From contig JAXRKN010000040.1 in NCBI GenBank assembly GCA_038502055.1, forward strand, positions 2,356,001 through 2,420,000: 64,000 nt of DNA, given 5' to 3'. Numbering within the stretch: the first letter of the stretch is position 1; every line of letters starts with the position of its first letter. The DNA comes from Tanytarsus gracilentus (lineage: Eukaryota > Arthropoda > Insecta > Diptera > Chironomidae). A program made the translations under genes and the position numbers. Positions 1 through 12,063 of this stretch are shown here, one piece after another. The notes under the pieces are model-generated. The model was not told the origin of the DNA. It saw nothing but the letters and a program-made list of their open reading frames with translations, and did no database searches.

Positions 1-69
1 TAAACTTCTTAAAAAAATTCAATTTAATAAAATCTTAAATTACAATTTCAATCAACCTTTTTTTCGTAG

Positions 70-3000
70 TACGGTTGGGTTATTGTGATAGCGTCATTTC
101 TATGTAACATGATAGTTGATGGAATTGCATATACTTTTGGAGTGTTCCTCGAAGAGTTTGTAAACTACTATGGAGAGAACAGAGGCAAAGTGGCATGGGT
201 TGGTAGTCTCTTGAGTGGAATGTACTTGACAGCGGGTAAGAAAGTTTTCATATTTTATAACTACTAGATAAAAAGTCTAAATTCTTGTTTAAGGTCCCGT
301 CGTGTCTGGTCTTTGCAATAAGTTTGGATGTCGAGCGGTTTGCATTGCAGGAAGTATTTTAGCTTGTGCAGCGTTCGTTCTCAGTACTTTTAGCGTAAAT
401 GTTAACATGTTAATGCTCACATATGGCGTGATGGGTGGTATCGGTTTTGGAATGATTTACCTGCCTGCCGTGGTACTGTGTGGACTTTATTTCGAAAAGA
501 AGCGTTCACTCGCCACCGGAATTGCTGTGTGTGGATCTGGATTTGGAGCTTTTGTTTTTGCACCACTTGCAAATTTCTTACTCGAAAATCTCGGCGGATG
601 GAAAGGAGCGAATTTAGTGCTTGCAGGATTAATTTTAAATTGTGCAATTTTCGGAGCTTTAATGCGACCCTTAACATACCCCAAGAAGAGTAAAGAAAAG
701 CCTTTAATGCAGCGAATGTACGAAGAGAAGCGCATGCAATTGGAACGTGGCTCAATTGGTGGATCTTATTTCACTGTGACAATGCCCGACGGAACAACAC
801 AGAAAAAGCTTAAATTGCCACTTAATGCTGATCCAGGTGTTCATTCAAGTCTCGCGCTCGATCAGTTGGCACAAAGTCAAATTCATCCCGTACCAACACT
901 CCCCACAATTACTGAATCTAGAATAGCTAGCCCTAATGGCACCACATCGTCTAGCGAGCAAAGTCCGCAAATTGAAATGAAAACTTCACTTAGAGAACGA
1001 AGCAGAAATTCAGAGTCTGATGCTGGCGATAATTTGAACATCGACGGTCATATTATTCCTAGAAATGCATCACAACCCGTGTTCTCGTCCCAAGGATCGG
1101 GTAAATATTAATCATATATTTTTTAATCAGTTTTTAATCAAATACTTTTCATAGGCATTCCCAAAAATGGTTCAGTTCCATCGTTTAGAGCACGAAAAAA
1201 TTCCGAGCATTCGGGACGCTTTCAGCCATCTTTAAACCCCATCAAAGCGTCATCTCGCGCTGATTTGGAGAATGGTGATGTACGTAAGCTTAAAAGACAC
1301 TCACACGGGTCACTTCCATTTGGCAGCAAAAATTCCGACGAATTCGTTAGTATTGGACTCAAAATTCAAATTCTAAATTTTTCTTCTTTTTGCTGCTTGC
1401 TACGAAAATCACAAAAACGCTTCACTTATGCATTAAACTTTTTTACACTAACAAAAAACACATTTCACACTCGTGATCGTTCAATTTACAGATTCTTATT
1501 AACTATTTGTTTAAAAATTTAGGACTTCACATCATCAAAGACTTCATTAAATCATAGACCTCAAATGATTCGTCCAATGTCGAGAAAAGATATTTTCTAC
1601 TCAGGATCGGTGACCAACTTGAAGGAATATCAATCACAAAAGTCCCTTACCGACTATCGAAATTCAGTTATATCACTAACAAAATTTGAGCGAGATCATC
1701 GTCACGATACGCCAACACAGCAACACTATCACGACGTGGAGATCAGTAGTGATCCATGTCCATGTCTTCCACAGAGCTTCAAAGCTGCACTTTCATCTAT
1801 GTTAGATGTTTCCCTCCTCAAGGACCCCGCCTTCATGTTGATTGGCATCTCGAACCTTTTTGGAATGGCCGCACTTTATATTCCCTTTTTCTATCTAGTC
1901 GACGCCGCTACTAAAAATGTAAATTGAATTTATTTTAAGTAATTTTGAAAATACCGTTACATATATCTTAAATTTAAAGGGCATTGAAAAGAGCCAAGCA
2001 TCACTGCTTATCTCAGTCATTGGAATTACTAACACCTTCGCTCGTATTCTTTGCGGTTATGTGTCGGATTTTCCAAGTGTCGATTCGCTCTTCCTCAACA
2101 ATTGTTGCCTAGTGTTATGCACAATTTCTGTCGGAATCACTCCACTATGCTCTTCCTTTACGAGCTATGTCATCATGGCCTTCTTCTTTGGTCTAGCGAT
2201 CGGTATGAAGTGCTCCACATTTTTTTGTGTGCTTTCAAAATTAATCAAATTCCATTCCAGCTGGCTACATCTCATTGACTTCCATCATCCTCGTAGACTT
2301 GCTTGGTAAAAAAATTTAAAAGATAGGGTCCCTGTACATAATTTCTTAGTGACCATAATTTCTTAGTAAAATTTCATATTGCGATAACTTTTTGTCTTCA
2401 AATCCAAATGCCTAACTTCAAGGGTTTAATCTGTATGTTTTATCATTCTACACCATTGTCATAAAGGTTCGACAGAATTTTAAGGACGTTAAATGCCATT
2501 AAAGCTTTAAATAAGATTTTCCATACATCGATAGCCTTCGCATATTTCATTGATTTTCTTTAAGAAAATCACTTAATTATTCATGTATTAAATTTTTTTT
2601 GTGTCAATTAAATATCAAGGATTTAAATTATTAGTTTGATGTTCAACCAAAATGGTGCCGTATCCTTAAAAATGACCTTTTAAGTCTGCTCATAATTTCT
2701 TAGTTGATTTGCTCATAATTTCTTAGTAAATTTTGGTGAAGCAGTCTTTGGAATTTGATAAAAAAAATTACTTGAATTGGTTATAAAAATTATGTTTGGG
2801 GTGTGAACATGCTGAAAATAATCTGAAAACAAGTATTTTAAGGTATTACTGACAAATATGAAGGAAATTGGGTGTCATAGGCAACAAGCACTGTCTTGGA
2901 AGTGGAACTGTCATTTTTGATAAAGGAACGTGCAATAAGTGCTTATAGACAAGGTTGTGCAAGGTTAAATGAAAATAAAAAAAATTAGTGCTGGAAGTAA

Positions 3001-4572
3001 GATCCAGCGGAACTAAGATCCAGCGCTGGACATGGACATGAGAACCAGTTTAACATAAATTCAGTAATACAAAAAAATCTAGTAAAATAAAATTTTGGGA
3101 AGTGGAAGTGCTAAAGGCGATGCCAGCGGAACTAAGATCCAGTTCTTAGGAAGTTTCAACAGAACTATAAGATTAAAAATTTGCAATTATTAAACGCAAT
3201 AACTAGGCAGGAACATGATCCAAATTAATTATTACTAACTTTAATCACGACTGAATGAGTTGTTCCTGATGGTAAAAATTGATTTCTTAACTGGAAATGC
3301 TTGTTGCCTAACTTAAACTTTCATTTTATTTCACCTTTTAATGATTGATGCTTAAAAATGAGATGTTATTTTTATAGGAATTTTCTATCATCTTGCTCGA
3401 CCTGTTTTCAGCGTGTTGGACATAAAATTATTGCTACAAGTGTTAATTTATGACAAGAATCACAAGCTTAAAATGGCTTTTAAAATTATGTATCAATTGT
3501 GATTAATCTTGTGGTCTTCTTAAGGCTTTTGATTTAATTTACACATAAAACTGGGATATTTTATGAAGTATCAGCATATATCATGCTGCATGCTGATTTA
3601 GCAACTCTGAAATATTTTTACTTAAAATCTTGATATGTTTTCCAACAATTAAAATATGCATAACATGCCTTTTTGGTTATTGCTTCCAAGTCTAAAATTG
3701 ATTTAACTTTTTACTAAGAAATTATGAGCAAATTTACTAAGAAATTATGGACATCAACTAAGAAATTATGAGCAAGATAAAACGCCATTTTTAAGGATGA
3801 ACGAGGCAACGCAAAATTTTGGAAAAGGTCTTGAATTAAAGATGAACACATTAGATACGCGAATAAAATATTTTTGTTGAATTTCATCAGTGCCATCAGT
3901 AGGAATTTACAGTTTTAAATTTAATTTTCACGGTTTACTAAGAAATTATGTACAGGGACCCTAAATATTTAACGAAAAATTATTATTTTTTTTTTCTCAA
4001 AAGGTCTTGAGAAATTGACAAATGCCTTTGGATTACTCATACTATTCCGTGGGGTTGCAGGTAATTTTCAATAATTTTAATCTAAAAATTTTCTCTCATT
4101 ATAATTTTGTTTAGCTATTATCGGCACACCAATGGCGGGTGCCATTTATGACATAACTAACAGCTACGATATTCCATTTTACACGGCTGGTGGTTTATTT
4201 GGACTATCGGCAATAGCGAGCTTTTTAGGTATGCTACATAAAAAAATAATTTTAAAGATTTTTCTATTGCTTTAATTTTAAAATCAATAGCACCTGTTGC
4301 TGTAAAGTATAGAAAACAACCCGATAGCCCTCTTCATATCGAAGTGCTTACGCCGATCGAAGAAAACGAAGAGTATGAAGACGATGAAGATAATCAACCA
4401 ATTACAATGGGTAAATTGCCATGTATGTAAAATAAATTCCTGGATTTCCTGGATATTTTTTAAAAATATTTTTACAGTTCCAAAGATAATCAAAACGGCA
4501 CCATCGCCTTCGTCTGAGCTACCACCTCCGTTCAAGAAAAGTGAATTGACGCAAAAAGAATCAGTTCTGTAA
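70..4572 (+). CDS. Monocarboxylate transporter-like (SLC16/MCT) protein, 5' end outside window
   Basis: Major-facilitator transporter of the SLC16 type; by family, H+-coupled movement of monocarboxylates or related solutes across the plasma membrane (substrate not readable here). Exons by GT..AG: 70-235, 294-1100, 1155-1345, 1523-1918, 1980-2202, 2261-2305, 4004-4060, 4115-4228, 4291-4410, 4478-4572; all phases agree (738 codons in the window). The first visible exon opens [10 protein letters not shown] and continues [14 protein letters not shown], the family's TM1 signature; [21 protein letters not shown] is the TM4-5 region. A long hydrophilic central loop (about 700-1790) separates the two six-helix halves. 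The C-terminus ESVL fits a class I PDZ ligand (S-x-hydrophobic). The N-terminal exon with the start codon lies left of the window. Intron 2306-4003 carries a 1636-bp DNA transposon. AATAAA at 4686-4691 is a likely polyA signal. Family assignment is firm; the exact paralogue is not. Confidence 0.88.
2326..3961. mobile_element. Non-autonomous TIR DNA transposon, TA target duplication, in transporter intron
   Basis: The ends are a perfect 25-bp inverted repeat starting GGGTCCCTGTACATAATTTC (left 2326-2350, right 3937-3961), flanked by TA on both sides (2324-2325 and 3962-3963). Just inside each end are several copies of TACTAAGAAATTATG or its complement (2351-2380, 2690-2735, 3713-3775), resembling subterminal transposase-binding repeats. 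No transposase reading frame is visible. Without the element and one TA the host intron would be about 60 bp, the normal size here, so this is a clean insertion. TA duplication suggests the Tc1/mariner/pogo group (inference). Confidence 0.88.
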
Positions 4573-6811
4573 ATTTTATGACATCTAAGTGAAAATTATT
4601 TTTTATGACTCAGTTTTTTAAATTATTTAAAAATGGGAAGAGTTTTTGAGTTTTTGTTGTGAAGTTTTTATGGAAAATTTATTACAATAAAAAATGCTGT
4701 AAATGTTGTATAATTAATTTTAAATAAGTTTAATCACTTAAATTGTAATCAAGTTAAATGTACTTTTTCGTTGATGGGATTTAAAAAACTTCATAAAAGT
4801 CTCGAGAAACGTCAAAATATTATTTGTAAGAAATATTCATTTTATTTAGAAATGCCATTAATTAAATTTAATCGATTACAATTTACCGATCAAGAAACGT
4901 TCAAAAAAATCCCAAAAATATGATTGCTAAATTGTGAGTTTAAGCATATAAAATTAAGTTGATTAAAAAAACAAAAGTTAAAAAAGTTTTAGAAAGAAAA
5001 AAATATATTTTGCTAACAAATGAACTTATTTTTTAAAAATATGAGAAAAATGAGAAAAAAATTTAATATATATATTAAGTGGAAAAGCTCTTCAATGCTG
5101 AGTTTAATTTCTAAAAAAATTGACTCGCTTTGTTCTTGACATATCTAAAGATTACCAGATCGGTGATGAGAAAGCATGAACGGCATCAATCAACTTAAGA
5201 ACTGTAGAGATGTAGGAATTTAATGTCACGCTCTTGTAGGTAATATAATTTCATCTTCTTAATCTCATCTATATGTGCTAATAACATTTCTATCAAATAT
5301 TTTTTTGATCGAAATTACTTACAAAAAAACAGAAGAAAAATAAACCAGATATGCACCGTTAAAATATTCAATTTATCTCTCACTAAAATTATTTTTTTTC
5401 TGAACATGCTTAACGCTGACTTAAACTCTTACTTCTTCTTTACAAACTCAAAACAGAAAATAAAAAGCTCAGTCTGCAGAAAAATTACGCCCTAAAAACG
5501 TGTGATATGCTTTACAAGAGAAAATGCCATTTAAAATTTTTCAAATTTCATTTAAAAAGACTTTAAGAATCTAAACGGTCGCGTGAGCTAAACAAAATTT
5601 TTGACCTTCACAGCCAAGTTGAATTTTTCTGGAAAATTAAATTATTCAGAGACTTAAAATTTAATTTCCTTTTTGGATAAAATTTCAAAAACTGAAGAAC
5701 GTTTACAAATGAAAAGACAGCACCCAACTAACAAAGAGAACTGTCAAATTCTGATGTTATCAAATTATTAAAATAAAGTCTCAAAGAACGCCACGTGCTT
5801 ATGTTAACGTTCCTTTTCGCGATGACTCACTGAAACTTACTCTCGCTAAAAACAGAAAAATAAAATCTCCATTTATATATATTAATATTGAGATCCATAT
5901 AGATAGCTAGCTAGTTATATGATCGATAGCGATTGTGAACAATGTACTAAAAAATTAGTAGATGCTGTTTATAAGAATGATTATGTGAAGAGAGAGCATG
6001 CAAATCCTATCAGAAAAGTAATTTTCGAGTGTCTTACAAAAAAAAAGGAATGAGTAGTTAAAATTTACGTATGAGAATGCAGTGTGTCAATGTCAATTTT
6101 TATGAAGGTTTTATTTGAATTGGTGAAATGTTTTGAAAGGAAAAGAACTGTACATGATAAAATGGAAACCAAATTTAACAGAAAAAAGTCAATAAATGCC
6201 ACTTTAGCCAAAAGTAAAATAAAGCCGGACTTGATTATTAATTTTTTCTCTTTTCAGGATCTTGAAATGTTTAAGGAAAGAATTTTAAATATTCTCAAGT
6301 TAAAGCTCATTTGTTACTAAATGAATGCAAACATACATGAATACAAATGAAATTCTCTTAAAACAATCTCACCTAATGAACTGCTATTGCCCCTCTATAT
6401 TTTTTATTGTTTCTCAAACACAGCAAAAAATCGTCATAGAACATCGCTAAAAGCTAAAAAGAGCTCGTACATAAGATGAGGAAGGAAGGAGAAGAATCAA
6501 CTGCTACACTGATGGAAATGTTCGCAAACTTTTTTGAACCATCTTCGCACACAAGTGATTGGGTTAAAACGGCCCCGATCAGCACATCGATTTAGCATCA
6601 CAGATAGTCGTACTTTCATTCTCGTTCAAGTCACTTCGAAGATGCCAATGTGAATTTGTTTTAAGCAAATATTATTTTTTTGCGAGCAGTTCTCAAGTTT
6701 TTGACACTCGAAAAATTCAAAGAATTTAAAAAAGTGAAAATTATTCGCAATAAACTTTAAAACAAATAGTTTTTAAACTTTTTAATTCGTGGAATAAAAA
6801 TTATTCAAAAA
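4573..6811. other. Intergenic, AT-rich, no gene seen
   Basis: This runs between the transporter stop and the first exon of the cuticular gene. It carries only AT-rich sequence and short chance ORFs with no family signature. The last few hundred bases must hold the cuticular gene promoter, but I see no convincing TATA or initiator element. Confidence 0.6.
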
Positions 6812-9800
6812 ATGAAGGTGATAAAAATTGTAAGTAGAATATTTAAATTAGAATACCTTAGTGAGTCGGAAGTACTGATAACAGATTTATAAAAATTAAA
6901 TGACCATCGTGAAATAAATTCGATATCAATCATGATTAAAATCTTTTTTTTTATTGAAGTAAACTCTGATAGGCATTAAAATGTTTCACACCCATCACAA
7001 TGCATAATTTAAACTTTTTTATTTTGACTATAAATTATTAATTTACATTTTCCAAGCAGTGGAAATAAAATTTTTCGAAAATATTTAAAAATTTAATTAA
7101 AATATTTTCAAAAAAGTATAAATTAAAAAAAGAGAAAAAATAACATTTAAAAACTACCAATTAATTTTAAATATTTACAAAAATCACCAGTCCGAGAAAT
7201 GAAGTGTGTAAAAACATAAAAGACAAATGTCCGAACCAGACAGAACGTCTTTTGGCATTCGAAGAAGATTCTCTAAAAATATTTCGTGTTGTTGAATATT
7301 TCAATAAACATTAGATGAATCACAATACAAACTATTGATTTGATAGAGCCAAGCTCATATTTCTGTTTTGGCGGTTTAATCTTCTCAACTGTCGTGTGAT
7401 CTCGTGTGAGACAAAAAAAGTAGATTTTTTTGGGAATTCTTTTGAAAAGAAAAAAAGGTTAAAAGGCGAATTAATGGATACTCTGCATTCTAATGTGGTC
7501 ATAATCTTCTCATTAATATCCGATGTTTGAGCTCCATTGGCACTCAATTTTCAGAGCTTTTAAGTTAGCTTCTATAATTATAACAACAATAATCGTTTCA
7601 TCGCTTTTAGCATGGCCATTGAAAATTTTTTCAGCGTTCTTTATCAAAAATTTATTACGTTTTGCTAATTCACAACGCAGGTTGTCAAATGTTGGAATTT
7701 ATGGTTCAAGATGACTCATAAAAAGGAAGAAGATTTTTTCAAACTTCTAAAATTGTCTCGTGCCTAGTGAATAAAACTTTAAAAAATGATTTTAAAATTT
7801 ATGTATGTTTGTTGCGAAAACTGCTTTATAAACAGTGGGTTCTTGATTTTATTTTTATATGGTCCATCAAAAAATTATAGTTCCGACAATAACTCTTGAC
7901 TCTTTGATAATGCAGCTATAAAAAGCTATTCATGGTTCTTTTTTAAACATTTTACTCAAATAAATCATTTTCATCAACGCCTAATGCAAAAGTCCTAAAT
8001 TTAGATAAAATCGTCCATGTTAAAATAGTCGAGAAGTCAGCAGCGGAAAAATAAATTTATATACACACATTTTTTCGAATGATTTACAAAACTATAATCA
8101 GCACTAGAAGCACCGACAACATAAAATACAACTGCTGTCCAGATTTTATTTTTCATTAGTCGAAGAAAAAGAAGAAAAACAACACAAAGCTTTTTGATTA
8201 TAGCCATTTGATGCACCATGAGATACGATCACAATATTTCCGATTATTTATTTCTCGTCAGGTTAAATCAATCATTTTTCTGTTGTTCCTCGTAATTCAA
8301 AATGACATCTTACATTTTTTTTGCTATCCGGTAAGGTGATCATTTTTGTATGCGGAAATATGCCAAAAAAATAATATAGAATTTAAATTTTTTAACTTTC
8401 CAAAATTTTTTTTTGAAAAATTGCTAAAATGATCAAAAATTAAAGAGATGAGAAAAGTTTGAATTTTTTGTAACTTAAGCATTGTGATCTCATGAGTCAA
8501 GAGAGACACGAGGTCTGACCAGACTTTTTATTAATCCTTTTGTCATCTTAAGATATTTCTAATCTCGTTATTTTTATTGTTCTGACATAAAAAAATTTGT
8601 CAAGAAAATAAAAAAATATTTTGGCGTAGAACTTTTAAAAGTTACAGCCTCGTAAAGTGACTCGACAAGTTTCATGCATTAAGATTTATTGATGACATGA
8701 TTTAACATGTGTGGTATTTAATGCATTCTTTATTTTTTATTTATTGGCTAACAAATTTATTGATAAATTGAGTCATCACTCTTAATGCCTCGAATAACCT
8801 AATTATGAGTTCATTTAAATTAATCAATATTTGCAGAATTATTTATATGAATTAATTAAAATGAGTCAGCACAAGTTGATAAAGAAAGTATTCTTTAAAA
8901 TTTATAAAAAAGATCGCGCCAAAAATTGATGACTGAATTATTTGTCCTTAAAAAAATAATAAAAAGCGAACAAATAAAGTTAATTTGCCATAATTTGATT
9001 AACAATGTGGCGATAAATCTAACGTTGGTGTTTAAAATAACGACAATTTGATTGCAATTAAACACCACAATGTGAAAAATATAGGAATGAGGAAAAAAAT
9101 CGATCGATACTTCGAAAGAGACGGTTAATTGTCTCAAATCAATCCCGCACCTCAAAAAATATATTCTTTTAACGATCTTAAATTCTTCTGTCATTTAATG
9201 ATCAAGTGAAGAAAGAATTTTCAATCTGCGTCGTTTGAAAAAAAGAAGCAGCGAGCTTTTGTCACCGTTTACAAACGCCTTGAAGCAGGATGTTTAAGAA
9301 CACAAAAATCACCTCCACTCATTCAGCGAATTAGTCGAGATTTTTTGTTTATTCATCATATTCGGTGCATTACTGCGTAACTCAACTCACAGCCTCGAAA
9401 ATTTTTAATTTGCAAAAGATTTTTTGTCAAATGAAGTCATCAATAATTGATCATGCTCCTTAGTCTTGCTCTAGCTTCACAAGTGCAATCTCAAAAGCAC
9501 ACACACAAATTTAGAATATTTCGAAAATGAGTCATTACCAGACATTATGGCTTTATTATCTCCTCCGTATCAGCCATAAATTTCTATATGGTCTTTATTT
9601 GCTCAAAATACCAATCAAAAAATAAATAAATTTTAGTCTCGTGTCTAAATATGATGATGCATCAAGTAGCAGTTGACTCTTCTTTTTCATCAATCAAAAG
9701 CGAAATAATGAAGACAAAATGTGTGTATGCAAATGTGGGATATAGAAAATGTGTTAAAACAGTAATAAAAATCTGAATAATAATCCAATCAGCCGAATAG

Positions 9801-11287
9801 TGAACATAATAAATTTTCATGAACAATGCATTATGGTGATGACTTTATATACATGGCGCACTGATGAAGTTGTACAAAAAAAACTTTTACATGCATCGGG
9901 TCATGTTCCATAAACTTGAGATAATGCCAAAAGTGTTTGCATTAATGAACGCATTTCCTTCCACTAGCGAACACAATTGTGCTATTCGTGAGCTATTGTA
10001 AGATTAATGAAGGAGGAATTAAAAAGATCGTTTGCAAAAAAAATATCATGAAGTTCAAACTTCGTTGTAAGGAAAATAAATTAACATGATGTTTGACCTT
10101 AACGTGCTTTCGACATAATAACGGTCAGAATTTAATTAACTTGATCGAGCTTGATGCATTTAAATTATTTTCAAACACCTTAAAAAATTGTTGAGGGTTA
10201 AATGAGCGACTCAAAATTTATTGAATAAAAAAGCTTATTTAAATTCTATTAACGTAATTTAATTTAATATTTCAGGCACTACTGCTAACTTTGACAATTT
10301 TAGAAATTGAATGCGCATCAAAGTGGTACACTGGCGAAAATAGACCATATGATTTTGGATTTAATATTGAAGGAAATCAGCATAGACGAGAGTCTAAAGG
10401 TAAAAATTGATAATTTTTTTAGGCATTAATTCTATACAGATGTAATTTTTGCAGATAGTCTCGGTCGAATCATGGGCGAATATGGCTTCATCACAGCTGA
10501 CAACGTTTATCATGTAACTGTATACGCAACGGATGAAAATGGCAATTTTAAAATTATTTCTATGAAGAATATCAAACTTCATAAACTCCCCGACCACGCC
10601 ACTTCCAAATCAGTTCCGACAACCACACTTCAACCATTTACAGTCAAAACAACCATGAAACCAAGTATTTTCACTACAACATCAGCATCGCGTGGAGAAT
10701 CATGTGCAAACTGCAAATTACCGTCAACAAAGAAGCCAGAAACCGAAACGATACGGACTACCACGACAATTGTGAGTAATACAGAAGAAAATTCAACAAT
10801 TCCGCCACCATTTAAAATTGTAACGAAAGATGACACGACAATGAGACCTCAAACAACCACTCAACTGCCACAGCAACAAAAGTTAGTCGTCGAGAATAAA
10901 AATCAACACTTAACTCAAGCTCCAAATGGAAATAATCGAAATGATTTCAGTCAATTCCAATCGGGAAATTTTAATCAGCCACCTCAACAGCATCAGCAAA
11001 ATTCCGCCAATAATCTTTTATATCGTTTTGATTATGCAACCGACTTCCAGGGGCATAAAGAAGAGGGTGATCATTCAGGAAATAAGTATGGTGAATACTA
11101 CACGGTGGGTCGCGATAATGTTAAAAGAATAGTGTCGTATAAAGCAAACGAATTTGGATTTATGCCACAAATAAGGCAGCAGCCAATAAGTCTGAACGAA
11201 TTAAGGCAATACGATGAATCTAATAATAAACTTCGTCACTATAATTTTGAGTGGTTCTATCCCACCCATCCACACATATTTGGATAA
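6812..11287 (+). CDS. Secreted cuticular protein with two chitin_bind_4 (RR-like) domains
   Basis: Three exons: 6812-6829, 10276-10399 and 10455-11287, giving 324 aa. Exon 1 encodes only MKVIKI and exon 2 continues ALLLTLTILEIECA, together a clear signal peptide. The first chitin_bind_4-like domain (about residues 29-80) runs PYDFGFNIEG ... GEYGFITADN ... VYATDENGNF. The second, near the C-terminus (nt 11020-11180), runs YRFDYATDFQGHKEEGDHSG ... GEYYTVGRDNVKRIVSYKAN. Both follow the YxFxYe..G....G.Y......V.Y.A...GF pattern. Between them lies a Thr/Pro/Gln-rich, mucin-like stretch with a C-x-x-C pair (SCANCKLP). By family it binds chitin in extracellular cuticle. The 3.4-kb first intron separating the tiny signal-peptide exon is typical of insect cuticle genes. 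Two RR domains in one protein is less common. I do not assign a specific Cpr name. Confidence 0.85.
6830..10275 (+). other. Long first intron of the cuticular gene, no nested gene seen
   Basis: This is AT-rich sequence of about 3.4 kb with donor GTAAGT at 6830 and acceptor TTTCAG at 10270-10275. Only short chance ORFs occur, on both strands. Long first introns of cuticle genes often hold enhancers, but no specific site could be supported. Confidence 0.6.
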
Positions 11288-11807
11288 GATACTTCATTTT
11301 TTATGTTCTTCTTCTCATTTAATTTCACAAAAGAATTTCTTCATTGGTAAAAAAATAAATTTTTTTCGTCATTTTTAATGAAGTCAATTTTTTACCTAAA
11401 ATTATTAGTAAAATGATAAACGAGCGTTAAATTTTTCATTTTCATTTTACACAAATAACTTTAAAAAAGTATGCGTTAAATATTGACCGATAAAAATTTT
11501 ATGTTAAATATATGCGATCACAGAAAAAGTCTAAAATTTTAAAAATTAATAAATGTGCGTGATAAATTAATGCTTGACCCAGAAAAGTTTCTTCAATTTA
11601 ATTGAAAAAATAGAATAAAACTTCAAACGCTAGTGTTAAGGAACTTTCATAAATTCAAAAATTTATTCAATAATTAAAAATTTTTAATATCCTTTAAAAT
11701 GTTTGAATATTCTTTGATTTATTTCTGCTTAATCTCTCGCTTTAAGAAAGTAAATTTTAAAAAACGCCGATCATGTTTCGCGAGAAAAATCACTGATTCA
11801 GTTTATT
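11288..11807. other. Intergenic, nothing recognised
   Basis: AT-rich sequence downstream of the cuticular gene. A short ORF starting at 11699 runs into the MITE at 11816 and has no family features, so it is not called. Confidence 0.5.
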
Positions 11808-11815
11808 GTTTATTG

Positions 11816-11977
11816 CCTGCGTGGGACATGAAAACCGTTGAAGCCGTAAATTTAAATAAAAGTATATTTTTTGTATACAATTGTCTATTGAAAATACGTT
11901 GAAGCCGAGATTTAAATTTTATTTGTATGAGGATTTTTTGAATTTTAACGGTAACATTTGGTCATGTCCCACGCAGG
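11816..11977. mobile_element. 162-bp MITE with 16-bp TIRs and 8-bp target duplication
   Basis: A perfect 16-bp inverted repeat CCTGCGTGGGACATGA lies at 11816-11831 and, complemented, at 11962-11977. It is flanked by the direct repeat GTTTATTG at 11808-11815 and 11978-11985. Internally CGTTGAAGCCG occurs twice, each followed by AT-rich sequence. An 8-bp duplication fits hAT-type (also P or Merlin) transposition; the superfamily is an inference. It sits 87 bp upstream of the SVWC peptide start codon, so it is in or next to that gene's promoter or 5' UTR. Confidence 0.85.
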
Positions 11978-12063
11978 GTTTATTGCAACGCTTCCACGTA
12001 AACAGATTTAAAAATTGTATTGTGAAATTTTTAAATTATTAAACAATAAAAAGAAATTTAAAA

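Noticed and set aside
11699..11902. 67-codon ORF next to the SVWC gene
   Set aside because: It runs across the MITE border at 11816, so the frame is accidental.
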